Of a stretch of 13,892 bases of DNA, positions 5,028-12,724 are shown in pieces. Under the pieces are notes generated by a model. The model had not been told where the DNA came from. It made no database searches and saw only the letters and a list, made by a program, of their open reading frames with translations. Position 1 is the first letter of the stretch. Each line of letters starts with the position of its first letter. The translations under genes and the position numbers were made by a program. Source of the stretch: CAZERD01 sp964515405 (GTDB taxonomy: Bacteria; Campylobacterota_A; Desulfurellia; Desulfurellales; CAZERD01); the NCBI GenBank assembly GCA_964515405.1, contig CAZERD010000043.1, positions 1 through 13,892 of the forward strand, given 5' to 3'.

Positions 5028-7433
5028 GTGGGTATTCTTAAGAGTATATTCGGTACGAAGAACGAAAGAACACTGAAGTCTATACAGCCCTATGTGAAGA
5101 GAATAAATGCTATGGAACCGGAGATTTCTTCCCTCAGCGATGAGCAATTGAAGGATAGAATGAACACTTTAAGAAAGCAGCATGAAGATGGTAAGTCGCT
5201 GGACAGTCTTCTTGTTGAGTCTTTTGCTATAACGCGTGAGGCGGCCAGGAGAACCATAGGTATGAGGCATTTTGACGTTCAACTTATAGGCGGGTACGTA
5301 TTGTATAGTGGTGCCATAGCAGAGATGAAAACAGGAGAGGGAAAAACTCTGGTTGCTACGTTGCCACTGATACTGAGGGCTATGACTAAGAGAGGGGTTC
5401 ATCTGGTCACTGTGAATGATTATTTGGCTAAAAGGGATGCATTATGGATGGGGCCGATATATCTGTTTCTCGGGTTTAGCGTGGGTGTGATACAGCAACA
5501 GAATAAGTCCTACAGGGTAGAATGGGATGATCCTTCTAAATTTACGGTGAAGCTTGTAGAATGCCTGAGAAGAGATGCATATACCGCTGATATTACATAC
5601 GGGACTAATAGCGAGTTTGGGTTTGATTATCTCAGGGACAACATGAGTTACTCACTTGATGAATATGTACAGAGGGATTTTTATTATGCCATAGTGGACG
5701 AAGTTGATTCCATTCTTATTGACGAAGCGAGGACACCTTTGATTATATCTGGTATAGTAGAGAAGCCTTCTTCTGAGTACTATAAAATAGATAAGGTTAT
5801 AAGGCAACTTTCTGAAGAGGACTACGAAGTTGACGAAAAAACAAAAAATGCGTTTTTCACTGATTCTGGGATAGAAAAGGTTCAAAAACTCCTGAAGATA
5901 GACAATATATACGATGTAAGGTATATGGATACCCTTCATATGCTGAATCAGGCATTGAGAGCCCATAAGGCTTACTTTAGGGAAAAGGATTATATAGTAC
6001 AGAGAGGTAAGGTTGTCATAGTGGATGAATTCACGGGTAGACTCATGCCTGACAGGAGGTATTCCGATGGTTTGCACCAGGCTCTTGAGGCTAAAGAACA
6101 CGTTAGGATTCAGAAGGAGTCTCAAACGCTGGCCTCAATAACGTTTCAGAACTACTTCAGGATGTATGAGATACTTGCAGGTATGACTGGTACTGCGGAT
6201 ACCGAGGCGAGGGAATTCAAGGAGATATATGATCTGGATGTAGTGGTGATTCCTACCAATAAGCCGATAATCAGGGTTGATCACAATGATGTGATATATA
6301 AAACCCACAAAGAGAAGGTGGAAGCGATTATAGAGGAAATAGTGAGGAGACATAAGAAAGGTCAGCCTGTCCTTGTGGGTACAACGAGTGTTGAGAAGTC
6401 CGAGGAGTTGCACAGGTTGCTCATAAAGAGGAGAATACCTCACTCCGTTCTGAATGCTAAGCACCACGAAAAGGAAGCTGAGATCATTGCGAAGGCCGGG
6501 GTAGAAGGTGCGGTTACTATAGCTACCAATATGGCGGGCCGAGGTGTTGATATAAAACTTACCGATAAAGCTCGGGAAGCAGGAGGACTATTTATACTTG
6601 GTACCGAAAGGCATGAATCTCGGAGAATTGACAACCAACTTAGAGGGCGTTCTGGTAGGCAGGGTGACCCAGGTGAATCAAGGTTCTTTCTCTCTCTTGA
6701 GGATGATCTTTTGAGAATATTTGGTTCCGAGAAGATACAGGCTCTCATGACGAAGCTGGGGGTAAAGGATGGAGAAGCGATAGAGAACAAGCTGATAACG
6801 AAAGCGATAGAGAATGCCCAGAAGAAGGTAGAAGAATATAACTTTGATTTGAGGAAGAACCTTCTTGAGTACGATGATGTAATGAACAAGCAGAGGAGCG
6901 TTATATATGAACAGAGGAAAAATATTCTTAAAGGTGCCAACCTTAAGGAGGATATTCTTCAGTACGTGGAGAATCTTCTATACGAGATAGCCGATGAATT
7001 TCTACCGGCGAGGATGGATCCGTCAAACTGGGATATAAAGGGGTTTAATAGGCAGATGAGACAGTTCTTCAATGTTGAGTTTGAACTTGACCTCTCGGAT
7101 ATAGGGAAGAAGAGAACCAGGGAAGACTTGGTGGAGGATGTGAAAAACAGGCTATTTGAGATATATAATACGATGGAGGAGTTGATTTCCCCTGAGCGTA
7201 TGAGGGAAATTGAGAGAGATGTAATGCTCCAGGTCGTTGATACATTGTGGAGAGAACATTTGAAGAATATGGATTATTTAAGGGATGCTGTGGGTTTAAG
7301 GGGGTATGGACAGAGGGATCCCCTTGTGGAGTATAAGAAGGCTTCCTTTGAGGAATTCGAGAGTATGATTCATAGGATACAGGAAGACGCGGTAACAATT
7401 ATATATCACATAAAGATAGTCGTTGAGAACTGA
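5028..7433 (+). CDS. secA: Preprotein translocase ATPase SecA, short form
   Basis: Motor ATPase that pushes secretory proteins through SecYEG. The product is 801 residues, against about 900 in E. coli. Motifs: Walker A MKTGEGKT (100-107), TYGTNSEFGFDYLRDNM (from 190), DEVD (224-227), VDEFTGR (332-338), AGMTGTADTEA (384-394), TNMAGRGVDIKL (500-511) and QLRGRSGRQGDPG (537-549). The protein ends in the helical scaffold (about residue 800), so the C-terminal linker and the zinc-binding SecB/lipid tail (CxCxSG...CH) are missing. A stretch at about 155-185 between nucleotide-binding motifs is about 15 residues longer than in E. coli. The start is GTG, supported by GAGGAG (5016-5021) at ideal spacing inside the end of the phosphatase gene. 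It is the only SecA in the window and the length is intact. Confidence 0.97.
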   Translation: MGILKSIFGTKNERTLKSIQPYVKRINAMEPEISSLSDEQLKDRMNTLRKQHEDGKSLDSLLVESFAITREAARRTIGMRHFDVQLIGGYVLYSGAIAEMKTGEGKTLVATLPLILRAMTKRGVHLVTVNDYLAKRDALWMGPIYLFLGFSVGVIQQQNKSYRVEWDDPSKFTVKLVECLRRDAYTADITYGTNSEFGFDYLRDNMSYSLDEYVQRDFYYAIVDEVDSILIDEARTPLIISGIVEKPSSEYYKIDKVIRQLSEEDYEVDEKTKNAFFTDSGIEKVQKLLKIDNIYDVRYMDTLHMLNQALRAHKAYFREKDYIVQRGKVVIVDEFTGRLMPDRRYSDGLHQALEAKEHVRIQKESQTLASITFQNYFRMYEILAGMTGTADTEAREFKEIYDLDVVVIPTNKPIIRVDHNDVIYKTHKEKVEAIIEEIVRRHKKGQPVLVGTTSVEKSEELHRLLIKRRIPHSVLNAKHHEKEAEIIAKAGVEGAVTIATNMAGRGVDIKLTDKAREAGGLFILGTERHESRRIDNQLRGRSGRQGDPGESRFFLSLEDDLLRIFGSEKIQALMTKLGVKDGEAIENKLITKAIENAQKKVEEYNFDLRKNLLEYDDVMNKQRSVIYEQRKNILKGANLKEDILQYVENLLYEIADEFLPARMDPSNWDIKGFNRQMRQFFNVEFELDLSDIGKKRTREDLVEDVKNRLFEIYNTMEELISPERMREIERDVMLQVVDTLWREHLKNMDYLRDAVGLRGYGQRDPLVEYKKASFEEFESMIHRIQEDAVTIIYHIKIVVEN

Positions 7434-7893
7434 GTGGATTCACACTCCTTTTGATAATTTTCTTATATTTGCCAGGGATAAAGAAAAGGGACTGGTAAGT
7501 AGGATTTGGTTTTCCGATGTTAATATAGGGGCTCCTTTGAGTGGGTCACTTCGGGTGGACTTAGAAAGGGTTTTTGAAGAAAGGGATGTGGGTGTAGTTG
7601 ATGAATCCGTGTTTGATATGGGTTCTGTTGATGGGAGATATAAAGCTGTATATCTATTTTTGAGAGGAATGTTGCGGGGAGAAGTGTATACGTATAGTGA
7701 AGTGGCAGAGATTGTATTTGATGACTCGAGATTCAGGAGGTTTGTAGCATTGATACTCGGTAAAAACCCCTTTACGTTTCTTGTGCCCTGCCATAGGGTC
7801 GTGGGAAAATACTCCATTGGTGGGTATAGCCCCGGAGTTTGGCTTAAGAGGAAGATTTTGCAGTGGGAGGGTGCTTGTGTAACCTGCACGTAA
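7423..7893 (+). CDS. O6-methylguanine-DNA methyltransferase-like protein
   Basis: Suicide DNA-repair protein that takes the methyl group of O6-methylguanine onto a cysteine. The product is 156 residues. The DNA-binding domain (about 72-150) has the active-site motif PCHRVV (122-127, acceptor C123), the hinge NP (115-116), R106 at the arginine-finger position, RGEVYTYSEVA (85-95), GGY (133-135) and LKRKILQWEG. The N-terminal domain is short and weakly conserved. The start is a TTG inside the last 11 bases of secA, with no clear Shine-Dalgarno. The next good in-frame start is far downstream and would remove the N-terminal domain, so translation probably depends on secA ribosomes. Ogt is the likely class, but an alkyltransferase-like protein is excluded by the intact PCHR cysteine. 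Confidence 0.88.
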   Translation: MRTEWIHTPFDNFLIFARDKEKGLVSRIWFSDVNIGAPLSGSLRVDLERVFEERDVGVVDESVFDMGSVDGRYKAVYLFLRGMLRGEVYTYSEVAEIVFDDSRFRRFVALILGKNPFTFLVPCHRVVGKYSIGGYSPGVWLKRKILQWEGACVTCT

Positions 7894-7895
7894 GG

Positions 7896-7918
7896 AGACA
7901 GCCCTATGAGGGCTGTCT
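7896..7918 (+). terminator. Perfect 10-bp hairpin after the secA-ogt unit
   Basis: AGACAGCCCT (7896-7905) and AGGGCTGTCT (7909-7918) are exact inverted copies around an ATG loop, three bases past the ogt stop. Position and GC-rich stem suit a transcription terminator for the + strand genes. Only TT follows the stem, with no T tract on either strand, so it would be a weak intrinsic terminator or an mRNA 3'-end stabiliser. Confidence 0.5.
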
Positions 7919-7998
7919 TGAAGGTGGGCTGAGAGTGGGAGTTGAAAGCCAGTTTAAGTAGAAATCCGAGCAACCATAGTGCAAGAATCTGTAAAGCA

Positions 7999-8029
7999 AT
8001 GACAAGAACGATAACGTTACTTGTATAAT
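7999..8029 (+). promoter_or_regulatory. Candidate promoter for the membrane protein-alr unit
   Basis: A perfect TATAAT lies at 8024-8029, directly preceded by TG. ATGACA at 7999-8004 matches TTGACA at five positions but with a long 19-base spacer. The spacer holds the 8-base palindrome TAACGTTA (8012-8019), which might bind a regulator. Transcription would start near 8036, giving a leader of about 80 bases. The rest of the 7894-8114 gap shows no gene I can support. Confidence 0.5.
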
Positions 8030-8093
8030 ATTCTACTTGCGCTTAAAGTCAAGCATTAAACTTGAAAATGGTATGGTGTATTTTGTATATTCT

Positions 8094-8112
8094 TCTCCGT
8101 TGCGGAGGTGAT
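8094..8112 (+). promoter_or_regulatory. Strong ribosome binding site folded into a small hairpin
   Basis: GGAGGTGAT (8104-8112), a near-perfect match to the 16S rRNA tail, lies just before the ATG at 8115. CTCCG (8095-8099) and CGGAG (8103-8107) are perfect inverted arms around a TTG loop, with a further T-G pair at 8094/8108. The GGAGG is therefore inside a 5-6 bp stem. This may tune translation of the downstream pair, though so short a stem may be mostly open, especially at high temperature. Confidence 0.45.
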
Positions 8113-8114
8113 GT

Positions 8115-8375
8115 ATGAATTACACTACTCTTGTCCTTGTTGCTTTTGCTGTGTTTCTTATTAATCTCCCGTTTGGATACTGGAGAGCGAATTCTGAAAA
8201 ATTTTCAAAGCAGTGGTTTCTGGCCATCCATATACCGGTTCCCTTTGTTATATTACTGAGGATTTTTTCTGACATAGGTTGGCATTTTATCACATTCCCC
8301 GTGTTGATATTTTCTTTCTTTCTTGGTCAATTTCTTGGGGGCAAGCTTGTTGTATTCAAGAGTGGGAGCACATGA
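8115..8375 (+). CDS. Small three-helix membrane protein, unknown function
   Basis: An 86-residue protein with three hydrophobic segments, about 4-20, 35-51 and 57-77, each long enough to span the inner membrane. Between helices 1 and 2 lies a basic/aromatic loop, FGYWRANSEKFSKQWF (residues about 20-35). Helix 3 ends in FFLGQFLGGK, whose glycine pattern could allow helix packing. I recall similar small proteins annotated as hypothetical in Desulfobacterota-like genomes but know no function. It has the best ribosome binding site in the window, and its TGA overlaps the alr start (ATGA), so it is made together with alanine racemase. No signal peptide cleavage site or catalytic motif is visible. 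A role in the cell envelope is only inferred from its partner. Confidence 0.8.
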   Translation: MNYTTLVLVAFAVFLINLPFGYWRANSEKFSKQWFLAIHIPVPFVILLRIFSDIGWHFITFPVLIFSFFLGQFLGGKLVVFKSGST

Positions 8376-9517
8376 GTTACAGTACACATTTCTTGAGGCC
8401 TGTATGTGCATGTGTAAACATGGATAGTGTTGTTTTTAATCTAAGGCAAATAAGAGGGCTGCTTAGTAGAACTACAAGTATAATGGCTATTGTGAAAGCT
8501 GATGCATACGGGCATGGTGCGGTTGAAGTTTCAAGGGCGGTTCTGGAAGAAGGGGTATCCTACTTGGGGGTGGCTTTCTTAGATGAGGCTATTGAGCTTA
8601 GGGAAGCGGGCATAGATGCGCCTATACTGATACTCGGATATACTCAGCCTGAGTATGCGGATAAAGTGATTGAGTATGGTGTTACTCAGACTGTTTATAC
8701 TCATGAGCTTGCTGAGTCTTTATCTAAATCTGCCGCTCGTGTAGGCAAACCTGCAAGGGTTCATGTGAAAGTGGATACGGGGATGAACAGACTGGGTGTG
8801 CCTTATAGGACTGCGTGTAGGTTTGTAGAGGATGTGTTCCATATGAGATATCTTGAGGTGGAGGGCATATTTACCCATATGTCCAGTGCGGATGAGAAGG
8901 ATAAGGGATATACTGAAAAACAGTTCAAAAGATTTGTGAATGTTTTGGACGAGCTGAAAAAGAAAGGCGTCTACATCCCCCTGAAGCATGTTGCTAACAG
9001 TGCTACCATCATTGACTTGCCGAACATGCAGATGGATATGGTGAGACTGGGTGTAGCTTTATACGGTCTTTGGCCGTCCAATGAGGTTGATAGGTCTCGT
9101 ATCTCTCTTAGGGAAGTGATGGAGTTGAAGACAGAAATAGTTTACGTCAAGAGTGTTCCTGAAGGTGAGTTTGTGAGTTATGGGCGTGCGTATAGGACCA
9201 CTAGACCATCCAGAATAGCCACCGTGCCACTGGGATATGCGGATGGTTTTTTGAGGAGACTGTCAAATAGAGCTGAGGTGCTGGTGAAGGGAAGAAGAGT
9301 ACCTGTGGTGGGTAGGGTATGTATGGATCACTTTATGATTGATGTTACAGATGTACCGGGTGTTTCTATTGGAGATGAGGTTGTTGTGTTCGGCCGTCAG
9401 GGGGAGGAATTTATATCCATAGATGAGGTTGCATCACATTTGGATACGATAAATTATGAAGTTCCTTGTCTTGTGAGTAAGAGAGTTAAGAGGGTCTACA
9501 CCCGTGGCTTGAAGTAG
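8372..9517 (+). CDS. alr: Alanine racemase
   Basis: PLP enzyme that interconverts L- and D-alanine for peptidoglycan. The product is 381 residues from the ATG at 8372, normal for the family. Key residues: PLP-binding K42 in AIVKADAYGHG (39-49), HVKVDTGMNRLG (131-142), HVANSA (206-211), catalytic Y270 in VSYGRAY, PLGYADGF (286-293) and the GRVCMD motif (314-319). The start at 8372 is supported by GGGAG at 8364-8368 and by ATGA overlap with the upstream membrane protein. A start at 8279 in the same frame would add 31 residues translated from inside that gene and is not used by the family. The last 22 bases overlap the 3' end of the opposite-strand epimerase gene. Confidence 0.96.
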   Translation: MSYSTHFLRPVCACVNMDSVVFNLRQIRGLLSRTTSIMAIVKADAYGHGAVEVSRAVLEEGVSYLGVAFLDEAIELREAGIDAPILILGYTQPEYADKVIEYGVTQTVYTHELAESLSKSAARVGKPARVHVKVDTGMNRLGVPYRTACRFVEDVFHMRYLEVEGIFTHMSSADEKDKGYTEKQFKRFVNVLDELKKKGVYIPLKHVANSATIIDLPNMQMDMVRLGVALYGLWPSNEVDRSRISLREVMELKTEIVYVKSVPEGEFVSYGRAYRTTRPSRIATVPLGYADGFLRRLSNRAEVLVKGRRVPVVGRVCMDHFMIDVTDVPGVSIGDEVVVFGRQGEEFISIDEVASHLDTINYEVPCLVSKRVKRVYTRGLK

Positions 9518-10542
9518 TCCAAATACCATTCCACGAATTTTGATACCCCTATGTCTACAGGTGTACTGGGTTTATAATAAAAGTCCCTGATGAGATCATC
9601 GACATCAGCCCATGTTGCCTTTACGTCCCCAGGTTGCATGGGGAGAAGTAGCTTTTTCGCTTTTCTGCCGATGTTTTTTTCTATTGCTTCAATATAGTCC
9701 ATCAGTTTTACTGGCCTGTTGTTTCCTATATTGTAAACCCTGTAGGGGGCGACACTTGAAGCCGGATCTGGCTTGGAGGCGTTCCAGTTACCATTTGGAT
9801 GTGGGGGAGATTTCATGATTTTCACAACGGCCTCAACTATGTCGTCTATATATGTAAAATCTCTTTCCATCTCACCGTAGTTGTATACCTCTATAGGTTT
9901 TCCTTCTATGATATTTTTCGTGAACTTGAATAGGGCCATATCAGGCCTGCCCCATGGCCCGTATACGGTGAAGAACCTTAGTCCGGTCACGGGAATGTTG
10001 TACAGATAGCTGTACGTGTGCGCTATAAGTTCGTTTGATTTTTTTGTGGCCGCGTAGAGGCTTATGGGATGATCGACGTTATCGTGTACAGAAAATGGGA
10101 GTTTTCCGTTGAGTCCATATACGCTGGAAGAGCTTGCAAATACGATGTGTTTGACACCCGAAGCTTTGCTTTCCTCGAGTATGTTGAAGAATCCTACAAT
10201 GTTTGTTTGGATGTATGGTTCCGGATGCGTAAGGCTATGCCTAACTCCAGCTTGAGCGGCGAGATTGCATACAATGTCTGGGCTGTGGGAAAAAGCCCTT
10301 TTGAGTTCGTCTCTGTTTGAAATGTCGCATTTGTAAAATATGAGTTTCTCTGAGGAGTCTGTCTTCTTCTCTTCGATGGTTCTCCTGTTTAGGCCAAGTT
10401 TTTCAAGTCGTGCGTACTTAAGGTTTACGTCGTAGTAACTGCTGATGTTGTCCACTCCTATCACTTCTACCCCGGAACTTATAAGCCTTCTCGCGAGGTG
10501 AAAACCTATAAATCCCGCTATGCCTGTTATGAGGGCTTTCAC
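9496..10542 (-). CDS. UDP-glucuronate 4-epimerase-like SDR protein
   Basis: Extended short-chain dehydrogenase that most likely converts UDP-glucuronate to UDP-galacturonate using bound NAD. The product is 348 residues, typical. GIAGFIG (7-13) binds NAD, DNISSYYDVNLKYARL (31-46) is the signature of this subfamily, and the catalytic residues are S139/S140 region, Y163 and K167 (YAATK). GLRFFTVYGPWGRPDMALF (187-205), YNYGEMERDFTYIDDI and LPMQPGDVKATWADVDDL also match CapI/LpsL-type enzymes. The start is GTG, overlapping the stop of the UDP-glucose dehydrogenase gene (GTGA), which supplies its substrate. An AGGTG lies about 10 bases upstream on the minus strand. It is the last gene of the cluster and has no terminator before alr. 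Confidence 0.9.
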   Translation of the reverse strand: MKALITGIAGFIGFHLARRLISSGVEVIGVDNISSYYDVNLKYARLEKLGLNRRTIEEKKTDSSEKLIFYKCDISNRDELKRAFSHSPDIVCNLAAQAGVRHSLTHPEPYIQTNIVGFFNILEESKASGVKHIVFASSSSVYGLNGKLPFSVHDNVDHPISLYAATKKSNELIAHTYSYLYNIPVTGLRFFTVYGPWGRPDMALFKFTKNIIEGKPIEVYNYGEMERDFTYIDDIVEAVVKIMKSPPHPNGNWNASKPDPASSVAPYRVYNIGNNRPVKLMDYIEAIEKNIGRKAKKLLLPMQPGDVKATWADVDDLIRDFYYKPSTPVDIGVSKFVEWYLDYFKPRV

Positions 10543-11924
10543 TGTTTTACACCTATTTGGTAATACTCAAACCCGTGGTTTACTAAGGTTGTTCTGTTGT
10601 ATTGGTTTCTCCCGTCAAAGATTATATGTTTTCTCATTCGCCTTTTCATCTCATAGAAATCTGGGCTTCTGAATTCTTTCCACTCTGTTACGAGGAACAT
10701 TGCGTCTGCACTGTTGAGTGTATCGTACTTGTTATCTTTGTATTCTACCTCAAGTCCCTTAAGCCAGTATTCTTTTGCGTTTCGCATTGCGGCTGGATCG
10801 TAAGCTTTGATATGAGCTCCAGCTTCCAGAAGGCTTTTGATCAACACGATTGATGGGGCTTCTCTCATGTCGTCTGTTTCTGGCTTGAAACTCAACCCCC
10901 AAATAGCAAACGTGAATCCTTTGAGGAGATTTTTTATCTCTGGGTAGATCTGCTCTGAGTCGTTGATGTTAATTTCTATTTTCTTGAATCTTTTGATGGC
11001 TTTCACGAGGAGAGAGTACTTTTGCATCTTGTTTACCCTGACCACGGAGTTGAGTATCATAGGTGTGTATCCGGTTTCCTCTGACGTTTTTATGAGCGCA
11101 CTTAAATCTTTAGGAAAGCAGCTTCCTCCAAAACCCACGCCGGGGTACAAGAAACTGTAGCCTATCCTTCTGTCGCTACCCACACCTATTCTTACCATAT
11201 TCACATTCGCCCCTACCCTCTCGCATATATTAGCTATTTCGTTCATAAAACTTATTCTTGTTGCAAGCATAGCGTTGGAGGCGTATTTCGTCATTTCTGC
11301 TGAGCGGGGGTCCATCACTATGAATCTTTCATGGCTCATTGTGAAGGGTCTGTATAATTCCCTGAGTGTCTCTATGGTTTTTTCGTTTGTTGAGCCTATG
11401 ATTATTCTGTCGGGTCTCATAAAGTCTTCCACTGCTTGTCCTTCCCTTAAAAATTCGGGATTGCTTGCCACATCAAATTCTGGTTTACTGTTTGAGTCCT
11501 TGAATCTTTTATCCAGTTCTGAGGAAATAATTTTCCTTACGGCATCAGCTGTTCCAACTGGTACTGTTGATTTGTCAACTATGAGGGTGTACTTATCCAT
11601 CAGTTGTCCTATTTCTCTGGCAACCCCATAAACGTATTCCAGGTTTGCAGCGCCATCATCTGCCTGAGGTGTTCCGACAGCTATGAATACTATGTTAGAA
11701 TGATTCAGTGCTTCTTTAAGGCTTGTCGTAAAAAACAGTCTTTTGTTCAAATTTTCCTTTATTAGGGGCTCTAGATTTGGTTCGTATATAGGTACCCTAC
11801 CAGATTTCAAGTCTTCTATTTTCTTTGAGTCTATGTCAACGCATACAACGTCGTTGCCCATATGGGCAAAACAGGTGCCTGTTACCAGTCCTACATATCC
11901 CCCACCAACGATTGCGATCTTCAT
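10539..11924 (-). CDS. UDP-glucose 6-dehydrogenase
   Basis: Oxidises UDP-glucose to UDP-glucuronate with two NAD in the cytoplasm. The product is 461 residues, a little longer than the usual 430-450; the extra length is a segment at about 315-340 before IWGLSFKPETDDMREAPS. The N-terminal NAD fold has GGGYVGLVTG (7-16) and VDID (29-32). NPEFLREG (155-162), K213 (TKYASNA) and the catalytic C269 in GFGGSCFPKD (264-273) are present. The order UDP-glucose dehydrogenase then 4-epimerase, with GTGA overlap, fits a two-step path to UDP-galacturonate. The ATG is preceded by GGGGG and AAGGA. A 62-base gap to the YdcF-like gene contains only a weak promoter candidate (TTGACT, minus strand, 11978-11983). 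Confidence 0.94.
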   Translation of the reverse strand: MKIAIVGGGYVGLVTGTCFAHMGNDVVCVDIDSKKIEDLKSGRVPIYEPNLEPLIKENLNKRLFFTTSLKEALNHSNIVFIAVGTPQADDGAANLEYVYGVAREIGQLMDKYTLIVDKSTVPVGTADAVRKIISSELDKRFKDSNSKPEFDVASNPEFLREGQAVEDFMRPDRIIIGSTNEKTIETLRELYRPFTMSHERFIVMDPRSAEMTKYASNAMLATRISFMNEIANICERVGANVNMVRIGVGSDRRIGYSFLYPGVGFGGSCFPKDLSALIKTSEETGYTPMILNSVVRVNKMQKYSLLVKAIKRFKKIEININDSEQIYPEIKNLLKGFTFAIWGLSFKPETDDMREAPSIVLIKSLLEAGAHIKAYDPAAMRNAKEYWLKGLEVEYKDNKYDTLNSADAMFLVTEWKEFRSPDFYEMKRRMRKHIIFDGRNQYNRTTLVNHGFEYYQIGVKQ

Positions 11925-11986
11925 TCCTTATCCCCCTCAGTTCTTTCAGCGCTCAGGGTATCAAAGAGAGGTATTCTAGTCAATGG

Positions 11987-12724
11987 TTAAAACCATCTGA
12001 GTAAATATACCTCCAGTATCCCAAAGTACTCATGTATGGCTACGTAGCTGTTTTTGAGATTCCCCATTTGGGGTAGGAAGTCCCAAAAATTGTACGGCCT
12101 CGGATCGTACAGAAAATCAACCGCTTCTGGTACCACGTTGAATCCGAGTTTTTTAAATATCATTTCGCTTCTTCTCATGTGGTATGCGCTTGTTATCAGG
12201 TAGATGTTCTTTGATAAGTTCATCTTCAGGATTAGTTTCAAAGTATATCTGGCGTTTTCCAGGGTATTGAGGGATTTTTTTTCGTAGTATACTTTCACTC
12301 TGGTATGGAAAATCTTTTCGATCATTTCTACATCGTTCCTCGCTAATACTGTTTCGGAGGGGCGTTTTGTTGCTCCGCCGGAGAATATCATAGGTACGTC
12401 GTTTTCCTTGGCAATTATTAGGCCGTACATTAGTCTTTTAAACGTCCCTTCTCCTGTTTTGATAGGATCTATTGGAGAGCCACTTCCCCCTAAGACAACA
12501 ACGAGATCTGCTTTTCTGTGAGAGTGCTTCATGTAGGGTGTTTCTAATGGTTCGAGTAGTAGATTTGATACAGGTGTTATTGATAAGAGGTAGAGCGATA
12601 AAATTACAGAAGCGATAATCAATTTGTAGTGCTTTTTTATGCTCACCATCAGTGCTGCTATAAAACCCCCCGGTGGTAGTACGACGTATGTGAACAGCTT
12701 TGCTATGATATATAGAGGGGTCAT
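11987..12724 (-). CDS. YdcF/ElyC-family (DUF218) membrane protein
   Basis: The product is 245 residues. Two N-terminal hydrophobic segments (about 5-28 and 34-52) are followed by a DUF218 domain at about 72-200. Its motifs are DLVVVLGGSGSP (73-84), FSGGATKRPSET (114-125), N157/A158 in TLENARYTL and LITSAYHMRRS (176-186). Members include E. coli ElyC, needed for cell-wall lipid-carrier homeostasis, and SanA; the exact chemistry of most members is unknown. The domain would face the periplasm or be membrane-attached. Its ATG overlaps the fcl stop (ATGA), so it is co-translated with a nucleotide-sugar enzyme. This suggests a job in polysaccharide or lipid-carrier handling. An inverted repeat ATGGT/ACCAT spans its stop codon (11983-11996). 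Confidence 0.88.
   Translation of the reverse strand: MTPLYIIAKLFTYVVLPPGGFIAALMVSIKKHYKLIIASVILSLYLLSITPVSNLLLEPLETPYMKHSHRKADLVVVLGGSGSPIDPIKTGEGTFKRLMYGLIIAKENDVPMIFSGGATKRPSETVLARNDVEMIEKIFHTRVKVYYEKKSLNTLENARYTLKLILKMNLSKNIYLITSAYHMRRSEMIFKKLGFNVVPEAVDFLYDPRPYNFWDFLPQMGNLKNSYVAIHEYFGILEVYLLRWF

Noticed and set aside
7440..7973. Minus-strand open frame of 177 codons opposite the methyltransferase gene
   Set aside because: The plus-strand gene has the PCHRV active site and clear family motifs; the antisense frame has no ribosome site and no recognisable domain. Its hydrophobic upstream part is listed separately as a weak observation.
7956..8038. AAGTAGAA (7956-7963) and TTCTACTT (8031-8038), an 8-base inverted pair
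   Set aside because: The arms are 67 bases apart with no further pairing or flanking symmetry, so this is plausible by chance.
8279..8371. Upstream start extending alanine racemase by 31 residues
   Set aside because: The extra residues are an out-of-frame reading of the membrane protein gene and do not resemble any Alr N-terminus; the ATG at 8372 has a ribosome site and ATGA overlap.
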